Assembly (NCBI GenBank): GCA_954871525.1
Contig: OX940870.1
Coordinates: 13,609,501-13,673,500, forward strand
From: Parietaria judaica
Lineage: Eukaryota > Streptophyta > Magnoliopsida > Rosales > Urticaceae
Length of the DNA: 64,000 nucleotides
Direction of reading: 5' to 3'
The notes below the pieces were generated by a model. The model was not told the DNA's origin and searched no databases. It saw only the letters and a program-made list of their open reading frames with translations. This document shows positions 11,881 through 24,310 of this stretch, one piece after another; the stretch's first letter is position 1; every line of letters begins with the position of its first letter. Position numbers and translations under genes: made by a program.

Positions 11881-12609
11881 ATGGATAGACAAACCAAGTA
11901 CCAAGCCAGGATCTTGAAGTTCTTGCCCAAAGCCGCTTCCGTGGTCGTTTTCAATCACGGCCTTCCGTTCAGCCCCAAGCGATCCTCCGGCCCGATCCGA
12001 CGGCCGCTGAGCTTCAACCACCGAAGAGGCAAAAGCCACGACCAAGAAGACCAAGAACCGACCTCGCCCAAGATCTCCTGCATGGGACAGATCAAGCACA
12101 CGAACAAGAAGATCACGTGCAAGATTGCCAAGGAGGCGAAGCCGGTCACGTGCTCGCCTCGCGGCGTGAAGAAACAAGCCTCGGCAATCAAGAGGATGCT
12201 CAGCGGCGCGATGGTCGTCAAGCCCGGGCGAAAATCCAGTGCAAGCGAATCTGCGGCTACCGGCGGCCAGGCCTGCTCGCTTCCCGATAGAGCGCCTGCG
12301 CTCAGCCAGATGAGGCGGTTCGCGAGCGGGCGCGATTCGTTGGCCGGTTTCGACTGGGCGCAGGTCGCTCCGGTGGACGCAAAAAACCGGAACGCACTCG
12401 AATATTCCGATGATGAGTTCGATCGCGATGAAGTGATGATTCCGTTCTCCGCGCCTATATTGATGACTGGCTCCGGAAAAACGGATTGCCCTGGCAAATT
12501 GGAGGGTGTGCAAATGCAAGCGAAGAAGGAGATCAATCTATGGAAGAGAAGAACCATGGCTCCACCAATGCCTCTCGATTTGAATACCAAGATGATCAGA
12601 ACAAATTGA
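11881..12609 (+). CDS. Syringolide-induced protein 14-1-1-like
   Basis: Single-exon gene of 242 residues. It matches the plant family named after soybean syringolide-induced protein 14-1-1 (Arabidopsis relative At1g76070), a small nuclear or cytosolic protein family induced by elicitors, of unknown biochemical role. Diagnostic blocks are SVVVFNHGLPFSPKRS at residues 20-35, PKISCMGQIKH at 63-73 and a short acidic segment EYSDDEFDRDE near 194-204. The rest is basic, Ser-rich and probably disordered, with no signal peptide or membrane span. The C-terminus has LDLN (232-235), reminiscent of EAR-type repression motifs, but this is only a resemblance. The start at 11881 is supported by the TATA box and by the conserved N-terminal block. 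Coding GC is much higher than in the flanks. The antisense frames of over 200 codons across the same DNA are shadows. Confidence 0.85.
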   Translation: MDRQTKYQARILKFLPKAASVVVFNHGLPFSPKRSSGPIRRPLSFNHRRGKSHDQEDQEPTSPKISCMGQIKHTNKKITCKIAKEAKPVTCSPRGVKKQASAIKRMLSGAMVVKPGRKSSASESAATGGQACSLPDRAPALSQMRRFASGRDSLAGFDWAQVAPVDAKNRNALEYSDDEFDRDEVMIPFSAPILMTGSGKTDCPGKLEGVQMQAKKEINLWKRRTMAPPMPLDLNTKMIRTN

Positions 12610-14600
12610 TTTTATTTTTTGATATATATTTCAAGTTTGGTATGTAATTGTATAGTTGTTCATATAATTATGTAAATATCATCATATGGTATAGTTTGGT
12701 TTCAAGATCATTATAATGTATGGGATTCTTATCTATTTTTCACATCTTACATGTACGTATATATGTAGGATATGTGGTTTGGTCTGGTGTTAAGATCATA
12801 ATGAATCAGTGATTGAGATTGTTTTATTAATATTAATATTATTATTGTTGATGAACATGTTTGTGTTTAAGTTGGGCAATCAATTGGTGGCAATTCGTAA
12901 GAGAGATTTGGTGTGGCGAGTGGTTAGGGATTTAGCTAGGTGCCAAAATAGATGAAGAGGCTCAGTTATGTTGTGAAAGCCAATTGTTGGTTTGCACGTC
13001 CTTTCAATAGGTGTCGGGTTCTTTTACATCTGCTATATATATATATATATTAGTTGTTATATATAATACGCGCAATGTTTTATTTAATTTCTTTTACGTG
13101 TAATTATAGCCAATATAATTAATTAGATATATAATTAAAGTAGACAATTAAATTTGCGGTGTTCGGAAACAACATGCACATTTACACTGCAGTAATGCAT
13201 TGCTTCTGAGTTTGGATTATTAGTGTGCTGATTTTTATGACGTTTGACTTATTGACTATAATGGTGTATATATTGCAAATTGCTAGGTCGACAAATAGCC
13301 TTTAATAATAAACCGTGTTACTTTAGTGAGACAGTTTTTATAGAATTTATCCTCTCAAAAAAAAAATATTTCTCATTCCATTAATTTTATACAAATGGCT
13401 CATCATTTTCCATATATTTATCAAAATCCTCATGTTTTGACCCGGATTACAGGATCACGGTAAATGTTTATTTATATGAAAGTGTAAAAAAAAGATAGTG
13501 ATACAGAAGATTGAATATTTCCTTAAAAAATTAATTAAATAGCAGGTTGTTTGTGAATTCAATTTCATACAAAATACCAAAACCATTGTATTAATGTTTT
13601 GAAGACTTTGTTTACATAAAAATATAATCTGTCGAAAGTCGTTGAGATTTTTAATCATTTGGAGAAAAACACGCTCTACGTATACGCGTGCTAAATCAAA
13701 TACAGCGTATAATTATTTATTTCAAACTTTCACAAGAATCTTTTTTTTTTTTTTTGGCGTAGAATATGTTGATTACGTGGGCATTGTATAAGTATAAGAT
13801 AAAGTGTTAGATATTTTATTGGTCATTAATAAAGTAAGCTGTGACGACATCTAAATTATGCTGCATGACCAAAATTATATTGTATAAATTATATAAAAAA
13901 GAATGTTTAAATCAGATAACCGAATTTGACTGGTTTTCATTTTATTGAAGGCTTTGCTGAAATAAATTAAAACCAGTACTTGAAAACAGAGTGCCGGTGC
14001 CTATCTTGCCGGAGGGACACACCAGTTAATTCTAGGTGGACAGGTTCTGCCCGCCCACAATAATATAGGACACTCGGGCCTACCCGTGACATGCCCATCC
14101 CGCTTGACCTTGACTAGGAATCAACTACTACAAGCTAAACCTTGAACAAGTAATTTTCCTATGTTTCCTTCTTATTTTTTTTTTCTGTGTTGTGTTTAAT
14201 AATTCAATAAGTTTCACATGTTTTGTCTGTTATGTTATCACTTAAATAAGTTTCACAATGTAACGATGATTTAAATCTAGCCAAGTAATTATTTACTTAT
14301 TTGTTATTAAGTGTTAAGTAATTAATTAGTTATTTTATATCAAACATATCAGGGGCACAATTTATATGAATTAATTATATTACGTTAAATTGCTGTAATA
14401 AAATCTTAGATTTTATACTCCTTCAAAAAAAAATTTATTTTATAAGTTTTTACGTACATATGCGTGATTGGAGCATGTGTAGATCCTCTTAGCATGACGT
14501 TGTCAAGCCCATATCTACAACTTGTTTTTTTACTTCCTTTGTGAAGTTCAAAATTTAAAGACTCAATTTGATGTTAACGGCCCGGTTTTTTAATCAATTT
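12610..14600. other. AT-rich intergenic stretch
   Basis: Contains the 3' flank of the 14-1-1-like gene, with TGTAATT/TGTAAAT-type signals at 12640-12680, then AT-rich DNA. No further gene or element ends recognised. Confidence 0.5.
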
Positions 14601-14693
14601 GACAATTGTCCACACCAAAGTGTTAAATTCGGTGAAATCCCATCGGCATGCCTCCGGCTTGCCGTTTTACGGTGGAGTGCGGACAGGGCTGTG

Positions 14694-16264
14694 CCCAGGG
14701 TTTTCAGGGCCTTAGGCGAGGAGAATTTTTGGGGCCCCCTACCGTCAGTGCAAAATTCAATTATGATATAAAAGTATGTAATATTTATATAATAAATAAA
14801 TTATCATCCAAATAAAACACGTCTAGCTTTTTTAGAAGCAAAAGTACTAATCAACTCTGCATAATCGAGTTTCGCAACCATGTATTTTTCGATAGACAGT
14901 GTAGCTAAACCACTCAACCTATCTTGAGACATGATTGATCGAAGATAAGACTTAATCAATTTCAACTTTGAGAAACTTCTTTCTGCATGCGCAACTGTGA
15001 CCGGTATGGTTAGCATGATTCGGTAGGCAATCTAAGCATTTGGATAACTACAATCCAATTCTTGTATGTAATTCAAAACCTCAATCGCTCCCTTCCTGAA
15101 GGTTGGCACGTTCACACTTAAGATTTCTAATTCCTTTGATTGTGCTCCATTGCCTTTGTAAGATTAGTGCAGAAACTCTTCAAACTATCTCTGTCGGCAT
15201 CTTTTAGCTTTTTCATATCAAGTAAAAGGCCAAATTGTTTTTAAAATTTTTGAAATTTTTCAAACCTAAATGAAAAAAAAAAATCAGATTATTAATAAGA
15301 AGTAACTATGTAAGCCATAATTCAAAGTACCAAATAAGATGTTCTAACCTGGTATCGAATAAAGATATAGCTTTATCAACAATATAGAGAAAATAGTTAG
15401 TTTTGAACATTTCTTTGCCAGATTGTGTCATTGCTTCACTGATGCTATCATCAAATTGCTTTTTACTCTGAACTCTTCGTTTTTCAGTGAACTCCGGCTC
15501 TATTTCCATCTTCTTGTAGAGGCCGAGAATAAAGTATATATTCGCTGCAAGACTCCAAAAAAAACACAGCTTTGGGACAACAATTAGCCATATCACAAAG
15601 TACAAGGTTTAGAGAATGACAAGCACAAGGTGAATACAATGCTCTAGGATTCTTTTCAAGCAGTCGACTTTGCACGCCTTTTTTTTCCCTTTCATGTTCG
15701 AACCATTATCGTTACCTTGTCCTCTTATGTTGTTAACATTGAGATCAAGGGCCGTTAATGCTCGAAGAAGTTCATCAAAGAGTCCAAGCCCAAGTGGTGT
15801 CATGAACCTTTAGAAACTCTTAAAAGAATTCTTCAATCACGATAGGATTTTTAGAGACATTTATGCACCTCACCACCGGGGACATTTGTTCTTCATGACT
15901 CACATCCGGTGTGCAATAAAGTATAACTGAAAAATATTTCGCTTCTATGATTGTAGAGACAATGGAGCCTTCACCTCTAAAGCCATCATTTGAATGATAT
16001 AAATTTATTTATTTGGGGCCCCTAAATTTAACTTAAGTAATATTAATATTTATTTGGGGGCCCCTTAATTTAATTTAAGTGATTTTAAATTATTTTTTAA
16101 TTAATGTGACAGTGGGGCCCTTAAATTTAAAATTTTCGGGGTCCCTAATATTTTTTTTTTAATTTATGTGACACTGGAGTCGTTAAATTTAATTTTTTGG
16201 GGGCCCCTAATTTTTTTTTACAAAACGCAGGCGCCTACTCCGCCTCCCCTCAGGCACGGCTTTG
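14694..16264 (-). mobile_element. hAT element with DUF4371-type transposase remnants, nested
   Basis: Ends read CAGGGCTGTGCC at 14694 and, reversed, CAAAGCCGTGCC at 16264. Flanking 8-bp copies AGTGCGGA (14686-14693) and AATGCGGA (16265-16272) match at seven positions, as expected for a hAT insertion. The right subterminal region holds repeated GGGGCCCCTAA words. The element carries the minus-strand transposase pieces listed separately. Confidence 0.75.
14804..15985 (-). pseudogene. hAT transposase relic (DUF4371 / ZMYM1-like), internal and C-terminal parts
   Basis: Broken coding pieces on the minus strand. The internal part at 15803-15609 contains the family signature NNIRGQGNDNGSNMKGK. The following part at 15675-15484 has YSPCACHSLNLVLCDMA. 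The C-terminal dimerisation region at 15016-14804 reads LTIPVTVAHAERSFSKLKLI, then KSYLRSIMSQDRLSGLATLS, which is close to the family consensus. Frameshifts and deletions separate the pieces and the N-terminal zinc-finger part is absent. It is the same family as the relics at 1-1944 and 18.5-20.4 kb but is a separate insertion. Confidence 0.8.
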
Positions 16265-16430
16265 AATGCGGAAAGACATCCCATGCCCACCACTTTTGTT
16301 TTCCTAAATGTCGTCGATTTTTTGCCGAAATCCGACGATCACTTCGTTGTGCCCTTTCAAACCAAAAACGACGAAAATGCAGGCAAAATCCAGTTAAGGC
16401 CAAATTTTCCAACAATGCAGGAGAGAGAGA

Positions 16431-16455
16431 GGGGGGGGGGGGGGGGGGGGGGGGG
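16431..16455 (+). repeat. Run of 25 G
   Basis: An uninterrupted G homopolymer of 25 bases directly after a GA repeat (16420-16430). The related copy at 32.0 kb has a CT-rich tract at the corresponding place, so the run probably grew from a purine tract of the hAT-like element. Its exact length is hard to sequence and may be wrong. Confidence 0.8.
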
Positions 16456-16651
16456 TTACGGTTTCTAGAAAATGTTGTTCAAATATAATGAGGTATTATG
16501 GTTTTATGTTCATTAGGTGGACCCTTTTGGGCCTTCAAATATAAATAGAGCATAAATTAGAATATTTTTGAAAAAAATTAAACCCTATTGTTTTATATTT
16601 TAATGAAATTAAGCCTTATAGTTTTATATTTTTATAATATTGCAACTATAA

Positions 16652-16656
<5 letters not shown>

Positions 16657-16686
<30 letters not shown>
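16657..16686. repeat. AT dinucleotide microsatellite
   Basis: About fifteen AT units in the central AT-rich block of the hAT-like element. The copy at 31.8 kb has a shorter run at the equivalent place. Confidence 0.8.
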
Positions 16687-16688
<2 letters not shown>

Positions 16689-17935
16689 TTTGAGGCTATT
16701 AATATAATAGTATAATTACTTAAATTTTAAGTAAAAATAATACAATTAATTTTAATAGTATTAATAATATGTTATTAATAAAACTCTTGTATTATTCTTC
16801 AGAATTTCCGTAGATACGCCCATTGGCATACGGTATGCACATGAAATTTATCGGTATTTTTGGTATGCGGCATGCCATTTTTTTGAACTTTCCCATCGGC
16901 AAGCGAAATGTCCGGAAAATGAAGAATGCAAAACGATATCGGCATTTAGAACCGTGGTCCACACAGCCCAACACGGTTTATCATAGTGTGTCATATCTTC
17001 ACTCGTACACTTCTCAGCTAACTTTCTTAAGCTTCATCGATGTAAATAATATCATTCAATTCGCTTAATGCCCTTTGACCGTGTTGTCTTCCATAAACGT
17101 CATCACATTGTTCAACTTGTCATTTCTTGTTATCTTGACTTAGGGATTAATGACTCACAATGACTCCACCCACTGGCGGAGACACACGTGCACCACTGAA
17201 TGCACGTCCGGTCGCTGATTTTTTTTTTTTAAATCTATGCGATGCGATCGTTGGACTTCTTCTTCCCCAAATCTTACAGGTCTCCCAGCAAAATTGATCG
17301 GCAAAACCTCTCTCCAAATCTCATCTGTGAATCTCATTTGCGAATCCTATTTCCGTGAATCTCATCGGCAAGTTCTCGTTCCTCGTCTGTGAATCTGTTC
17401 GTCGATCGTGCTTTGTGGCGAGGGTCCATCGGCGACACCGCGACGGTATGCTTTCTCAACGTTTCTTAAGAGCATAAACTCTGATACCGTGTCTTCTTAA
17501 CGTGTATTTTTACTGCCCAGATTCCGGCGAGTTTTGACGCTATTTTACTGCCCATACTCCGACCAGTTTCGGCAAGGAATTTATTGCCGCCTTTCGGTAC
17601 CGTCTTGCCGACGGGCATGCCGATGGATAAATCCGAAGAAAAGATATATCGCTTGCCGACAATATCGCATAATTTCACGGATATATCGCATGCCGATTAA
17701 AATATCGACCTATATTTCCGAAAATATTTTTAGTATTTCAATCACATTTTTATATAGTTTTTAAATTACCAATTTAATAAATATGACACATAATTATAGC
17801 CTAGAAAACACTCATAAACCATAATATAACACAAACATATAACCTAAAAGTCATACCTCGTAACATAACGTCGACATATCATAAAATAAGCTAGGCATTA
17901 TAATAAAGTCATAGAGTACAAACATAAATATGAAG

Positions 17936-18120
17936 CACGATTTTAAATGCCGATATCGATGTTGTTTCGCACTCTCTATTTTATGGATATATCGATGCTT
18001 GCCGACGGATAAATTGGAATAGATGGATATATCGATTTCCTATGAATATCGTTTCACACTTCTCATTTTTTGGGCACGTCGTGGATATATCGATGACATA
18101 CCCGGATATTTAAAACCATG
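17936..18120. repeat. Fragment of the CAAGGTTC-type hAT-like family
   Basis: Starts with CACGATTTTAAATGCCGATA and ends TAAAACCATG. Both resemble the ends of the elements at 14616-16956 and 31568-32456, with GATATATCG words between. The 8-bp flanks do not match, so this is either a deleted copy or a rearranged fragment. Confidence 0.45.
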
Positions 18121-18562
18121 GATTATAGTTGCTCATGTTATTTTCGTTGATTGGGTTTAATCAATGGGTTTTTTCGTTGCTGCACTTATTCTCGTGGCTG
18201 GATCCTTTTTCTCATTTTTACTGTTAAAAATTAATTGTTGATGTTGTGTATTTGTTGCTTAAATTACAATTTTCAAGTCGGCTAAAATGTTCCTTAGATT
18301 ATATTTAATTGTTCTGATTTAAGGTTTTAAATTGTTGCTTTGACTAAATAATACGTTCTTAACAGTAAATTGCAACAGTAATTTTGAAATATTACAAAAA
18401 AGTATTGGCAGCTTGTCCCTGGTGAAAAAAATAATACGACCAGCCCCTTGAAAACTCCGAAAGATCTGGGATAAAGACATTCGATACTAGATTATAATCC
18501 AAACGATTGAGACGACATTCGAAGGCTATATATGCAACAAGGCCCTTATTAACCTCGTAAAT

Positions 18563-20400
18563 TTGTATTCTCATTATCGCAATTTGGAGAGAAAAAGAGA
18601 AGACTCAATAAGTAATGGTTCAAAATACTTGAATGGGTTAGAGTATAGCAAATCAAAAGATGCCGCGTATTGTTTGAGTTGTTATCTTTTTAGACTATGT
18701 CACAGGGGTCAATCAAGTGGCGAATCTATTGTCAAAAAAGGATTCAGGAATTGGAGGATTAGCAAGAGATTGCAAGATCATGTAAGAGGGTTTGATAGTG
18801 CGCACAACAACGCTTGGAGAGATTTTAAAGGTATGATTAATCCAAAACAAAATATCGAGCATATTGTCGGTAAGAGAACTAGCAACGATAACATAGATTA
18901 TCGTATTCATTTGTAGGCTTGGGTCGGCTGTGTTCGTTGGCTTTACAACAAGCTCTTGTATTTCATGGTCGCGATGAACTTGAAGAATCAAGCAACCATG
19001 GTAATTTTCTATAACTCTTGAGATATACGGCTGAACAGAATCTTGCAGTCAAAGTTGTTGCCCTTTCTAGTAAAAATCTCATCGAACATCTCTAGATATT
19101 CAAGAAAATATTGTGCACTGTCGTCGCTAGTTTAACAATCAGAGTTATTACTGATGATCTCGGGGATTCATTATTTTCTATTTTAATCGACGAGTCATGT
19201 GACATTTCTACGAAGGAGCAAACATCAGTTTTGTTGCTTACGTGGATCGAAAAGGTCAAGTACTTAAACGTTTTGTCGATATTGTACATGATGCTAGCAC
19301 GACGGCTCTTTCTCTTAAAAGAGAATTGATCAATTATTTTTTAGATTTGGACATATAAAGATTGCGGGGACAAGGTTATGATAGAGCTAGTAATAAAAAA
19401 GGTGCGACCAATGGTCTCAAAACTCTTATTCTTCAAGAAAATCCTTGTGCTTTTATAATCATTGTTTTGCTCATCAACTTCAATTAACACTCGTATATGT
19501 GGCCAAACATCATACTCGGTTGGATTCATTGTTTTGGGTGTGTGGGTGAATTAGTGAATATTATTAATGCATCACCGAAGTAATCTGACGTAGTTCAAGA
19601 CATATAAGTTGGCCTATGATTAATCGAGAAGTCAAAAATGGCGAGCGTACAAATGGAAGGGGTCTAAATCAACAAACTTGTTTTAAACGCTATAGTGATA
19701 CACGTTAAAAGTCATATCATGGAACCCTAATTAGATTGCTATCTATTTTCTCTTTTACAGTTTGTGTCCTTCAAAATATTATTGATGACTCATCGCCTAT
19801 TGATCAAAAAGGTCAAATAAATGTATTATTACTAGCAATTTTTTTTCTTCTAATTTTTACTTATATGTTTGACCTTTTATTTAATATTTTATTTATTCAA
19901 TAAAGGTATTCTCAAGGATGCTACAACCATTTTAAGTTGTATTCAGAATTCATTTGATGATAGATATCTTCGGGATTACAAAAGATCTTTCAAAGGAATT
20001 GCAAAGGCAAGATCAAGACATTGTCAATGCCATGACTTCGGTGCAAATATGTAAAGTCATAGTATTTTGTCAAGAACATGAAATTAATGTACCCGACATG
20101 GATGATCTCCATGAAACAACCTTGTTTTTTTTTGTGTGTCATTATGTTTAGTAAAACAGGTTGTTTAAAAGACTTGGCAAGACAACAAAAGGTTCGACAA
20201 GCTGCGGAAGATCTGCGCATTTACGGAAGAGATTCGTTGCTTGAGTCAAAGATCTTCGTTTGAATTATTTTCGATATCTGCCAGCTCATTCATGATCATC
20301 ATCTGATTGGAGTTGTAGTCGATCTGACTGAAAGGTATTCGTTGGACTTTCAAATGCTTTGATCATGGAATCTCTCAATTTCCATATTTAGATGCTAGAA
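18563..20400 (+). pseudogene. hAT transposase relic (TTF zinc finger / DUF4371)
   Basis: Plus-strand pieces of the ZMYM1-like family in order. The TTF zinc-finger region is at 18563-18916 (SKDAAYCLSCYLFR, then FRNWRISKRLQDHVRGFDSA). DUF4371 is at 19111-19329 (FSILIDESCDISTKEQTSVL). A segment at 19370-19450 holds the diagnostic RGQGYDRASNKKGATNG. A later part at 19905-20130 holds DATTILSCIQNSFDD and ends near VPDMDDLHE. Stops and frameshifts separate all of these and no C-terminal dimerisation region was recognised. The nested insertion at 20418 lies just downstream. Confidence 0.8.
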
Positions 20401-20417
20401 AGACCGGCCTATTTAGC

Positions 20418-21233
20418 CAGAGGCAGATCTAAGCTCAGCCCAAGGGGGACTATAGCCCCCTTACCCGATTTTCAAAGTCTATTAGAGGCTTAAGCCCAAC
20501 ACTAATTAGCCCCTTCCAATAAAAATAATTTCAGCCCTTTGTAAGCTTAAAACAAAAAAAGCCCACTATCCCTACTCGAGCCATTTACCTTTCGGCCTCC
20601 TTCAGTCTTAACTCACGCCTCTTCCACAGAAGAGGGACCCACCCACACACTTCCTCCCTCAAGAGAGGGACCTACACGACTCAATCACGCTTCAGCCCTC
20701 TTCATAGTAACTAGACCTCGATTGCACTCTCGCGCTTTGACTTCGATAGCGCTCTGCCCCCCCCCCCCATTTCTCAGATGATTTTATTTTAAACTCATAT
20801 ACGCAGAGATAGGCTTATGCCAGAGCTCGAATTTTTTTTATATAAACACTCTAGTTTTATTCTAGTTCCTCTTTGCTTGGAGAAATAGTTTTGATAACCA
20901 AGTTTCTGTAATGGAAATTGTATGCTTGTTTGATGACTTTGTGGAAACTTTTATCAACACATTGTACCTTTTTCAATGTGCCTACCTTATGTTGAATAAA
21001 ATACCTAAGTCAGGACATTCAGCTATAAATTGGTCAGGTTCCTTGCTTTTTAAATGATCTAATACAATTTTATATAAACTCCTTTATGTTAGATTTTTCT
21101 GCCTTTATTTTGAATCCTACCTATGCTACTGGATTTTCTGGTGTGATTTTTTTTATATATGTTTATTGTTTTTGTTAGTAAAAAAAAAGAAAAAATTAGC
21201 CCCCCTGTTCCCAAAATCCTGGATCCACCACTG
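20418..21233. mobile_element. Non-autonomous hAT element, 816 bp, nested
   Basis: The left end CAGAGGCAGATCTAAG and reversed right end CAGTGGTGGATCCAGG form an imperfect inverted repeat. Flanks TATTTAGC (20410-20417) and AATTCAGC (21234-21241) match at six of eight positions. Both subterminal regions carry AGCCCCC words. A run of 12 C lies at 20757-20768. No coding region. It is inserted in the larger hAT element at 17171-22437. Confidence 0.65.
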
Positions 21234-22458
21234 AATTCAGCCTTCGTTTGATGTGGATGAATATCGAGCATTTTGAACGTAAACACACGCATATGCTTGT
21301 TTATGAGCTGGAGGGTCTTGAGATCTCATTCGTAGAGTGACGAGTGGCTGTATACAGTTAAAGCATCGCAAGATCATTCTGAAGAGAAGCACGCTTTTTC
21401 CATGGAGTTGGATCACCAGTTGCGCCTGGTCTTGAGGGGGAGTTATCTATTGCATTGTGAAACTTAAATGAGTTTCATGTGTAATCGTGTAATATTGTTG
21501 AATGTTTTCTTGTGGAATAAGTATCTGGGTCAATGCCCCAAAGAGTAGGTTCCCACGACGGGTTCGCAAACTGCGTTACCAAATATTGTGTGTTCATTTG
21601 TCTCTTTACGCATATTTGGTAATCTGGGCTATTATTGTTTGTGTGGATCTACTTTCCGTGACAACGTCACCAACATCGTGAGTATCCGATTTCACTTATT
21701 ACAGAAGACGGTAAATCACAACGTAGTACTCCAAAAATCAAGAATTTTAAGTACTTTTGATTTGATATCTTCATTTCCGTTATCGATATGCAAATTCAGG
21801 AATTAAACGGCCCGTTCAACGAGGTTAGTACATATTTTCTTCTCTGTGTCGCGTGCTTGTGCACAGATAATTCTTTGATGCATTTGACAAGGAAAAGGTA
21901 CTCATATTTGCTAAGTATTGTCCGAAAGATTTTCTTCAAGCGGTCTTATTCATCTTAATAATTAACTTGCCAACTACATATTTGATGTAACCTCGTCTGT
22001 CGAGTTTCAAGGTTTGAAATACATCGCGTCTCTTGCTAGTAAAATGGTTTAGACGAAAGAAAGTGTTACGTATTCATATGTGTATCAGTCGATTACTTTG
22101 AAATTGATCTTGCCCGTGGCTATTGCAACCGGGAAGAAAGTTTTTTTTTTTGCTATGAAAATCATCAAGACTCGATACAAAATCAAATGAGCGATCAGTG
22201 GATGAAATACATCGAGAGAGAAATTTTTGCTTCTATCGACGAAGAGTCCATCATGCAATACTTCCAACACAAAAAAAACGCGACGTCATATTTTTTATTA
22301 GCCAACGCTATCTATTTGTGTTTTTTGTTTTATATTACAATATAATAGTGTGAATGTCGTTATTTATGTCTTTGTAAATATTAGTTAACAATTTTTCATT
22401 GTGTTTCGGCTGAATAAAAATTCTGGCTACGCCACTGACTCCACCTAATAGGTCCAAC

Positions 22459-22940
22459 CAAGGTTCAACTTACCGAATTTGCTGATAAATCGCATGCCGT
22501 TATCGACGAATTAATCGATAACTTACCGGATTATCGACGGAAAACTAATAATACTGTAGCTTACCGATTACCGATCCTTTTGATGATTATCGATGGATTA
22601 TCGACACTTATCGAGGATTATCGACGAAAAATCACTAAAATATTTTTAAGAATATATTTACTAAGTTTATAATGTTGATAAAACATTAAAAATGCCAAAA
22701 ATAAAATCCTTTCATACTTAAACATAGGTAAAGAAAATATAGTCTCACTCTCACATATGTAAATAAAATCATCGAAAAGTGCAAAATTTCTTGAAAAATA
22801 CATATTTTTGTTATTTTTTAAGATGTTTGCCGGTTTTCGACAAAAATTATGAAAAAGTAGAATGGCCGTCTTACAGATAACTACCGGCAAGATGGATAAT
22901 CGAAGATTATCGAAGATAATCGTGGAAAAGTCGAACCTTG
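22459..22940. mobile_element. Non-autonomous hAT-like element, 482 bp
   Basis: The left end CAAGGTTCAACTTACC and reversed right end CAAGGTTCGACTTTTCC pair well. Flanks GGTCCAAC (22451-22458) and GGTCTAAC (22941-22948) agree at seven of eight positions. Inside are several ATTATCGA/TCGATAAT words and a central AT-rich block. It sits only a few bases right of the 5.3-kb hAT element. Confidence 0.7.
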
Positions 22941-22948
22941 GGTCTAAC

Positions 22949-23510
22949 ATCCTCTTGTGCCACACTTTCAGTTGGACTCCACACTGGCCATCTGTAACGT
23001 ATCAGTTGTTCAATCTCGAATTGTCGACTGTCTTCACATGGCACCATGAGTATATGCGACTTGTTGTGTCCACACTCACACGTTTCTTGAAAATTTACAC
23101 ATGATATGTATGAGTGAGGACAATGCATATTAACAAGACTCGCGTTGACTCATAGAGACAACCGTTAATTAGATGAGTATATGGAGCATCAAACAATTTA
23201 TATTTTATTTTCTTCCTGTTACAAAATGAGTGGAATATATGTTCAAAATACATACCTTAGGGATAAGGCCATAATGCTTGATCAACATACCTAAGTTCAA
23301 AATACTAACTCATTTGTATAAATTAAGTCGATTCTTGCAAATACATTAAAGCACATACTAAATACGAAGTATAATTTTCAAAAAGGAAAACCAAAAGCAT
23401 AAACTAGACTAACACAACCATTTTAAAGAGTAGTTAGGCCAAAGGTCAAACCTGATCTCCGACATGCGTTCACTCTTTTTCTGGCGAAGAACTCCAAAAG
23501 TTATGCACTA
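22949..23510. other. Unassigned intergenic stretch
   Basis: No gene or element ends recognised between two hAT-type insertions. Confidence 0.4.
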
Positions 23511-23518
23511 GTCTAGGA

Positions 23519-24053
23519 AAGGGGCGTATTTAGTATATGCCCAATAAGGCTTTAGTCCTACAACCCAAATTTAAAATACACCAAGAACTAATCCTAAATT
23601 CCCTTTAAGTAACCCAAACCTTGATACTTTCGAGCACTTCATATCGTTCATATTGCGATAGGTTGTGTCTTCAAATTTGATTTAGGTATTTAGATTTGTG
23701 TTGGATTGTTCGATTTAAGTGTTTAAATTGCAAGGAAATTGTATTGAATTGTTATGGTTAGATTAAAACTTAGATTTTTATTTTACAGATTAAAATTATT
23801 GACGAAAATGCTAAACATATTTATTGATTTGACAATGATCAAGATTAACGTAAGATTTAATGGTTAGTGGGTAAAAGTTTCTAGAGCTATAGGTCAATTT
23901 TATATCCCGTTTCCGACGAGGACCCGACCTGAAATGTTTTTTTTTTTTTGTACAAAAATGGAAAACGTGAGACCATCATATAATTTTACGGTTGACTCCA
24001 TTAGAAAAGAAAAATTTAGCCCCCTCCAATATGATTTCCTAGATCCGCCCCTG
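23519..24053. mobile_element. Non-autonomous hAT element, 535 bp
   Basis: The left end AAGGGGCGTATTTAG and reversed right end CAGGGGCGGATCTAGG form the inverted repeat. Exact 8-bp copies GTCTAGGA lie at 23511-23518 and 24054-24061. The right end is very similar to the hAT end at 2749-2759. No coding region. Confidence 0.75.
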
Positions 24054-24310
24054 GTCTAGGATATAATCAGCATTACGCACTCAACTCTTTCTTATATACT
24101 TTCACGACGAGAAAGTTGTAATCTGTAAGAGAGATGACCTATAAATAAATGACCTAAAAGATACAAGAAAAGAACCAAAAAAGAAGAAGCAATTCCTCTA
24201 CTCTGAAAACCATCGACCACATTCCCGTCGTCCCAACCAATTAATTAATTTTGCTGTTAATGACTTGATCACCCAACCAATTAATTTTGCTGTTACTCTT
24301 GATATGATCC

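Larger units (their letters stand above)
14616..16956. mobile_element. Non-autonomous hAT-like element (CAAGGTTC-type family), interrupted by a second hAT
   Basis: The left end CAAAGTGTTAAATTCGG at 14616 pairs with the right end, whose reverse complement is CACGGTTCTAAATGCCG at 16956. It is flanked by exact 8-bp copies GTCCACAC at 14608-14615 and 16957-16964. The part right of 16273 matches, in reverse orientation, the element at 31568-32456 (shared GCATGCCG words, a central AT block with an AT dinucleotide run, a G/GA-rich tract and a TGGACC/GGGCC segment). A second hAT insertion at 14694-16264 splits it. No transposase of its own. Confidence 0.75.
17171..22437 (+). mobile_element. hAT element of 5.3 kb with DUF4371-type transposase relic
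   Basis: The left end CACTGGCGGAG at 17171 and the reversed right end CAGTGGCGTAGCCAGAAT at 22437 form an imperfect terminal repeat. Exact 8-bp copies ACTCCACC flank it at 17163-17170 and 22438-22445. It contains the plus-strand transposase relic at 18.5-20.4 kb and a nested 816-bp non-autonomous hAT at 20418-21233. A fragment of the CAAGGTTC-type repeat family lies at about 17936-18120. Confidence 0.8.

Noticed and set aside
11812..12590. Two minus-strand frames over 200 codons opposite the 14-1-1-like gene
   Set aside because: Antisense shadows; the plus-strand protein has conserved family blocks and a TATA box at the right distance.
16168..16488. Frames running through the G homopolymer
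   Set aside because: They consist of hAT-element ends and a poly-Gly stretch, not a protein gene.
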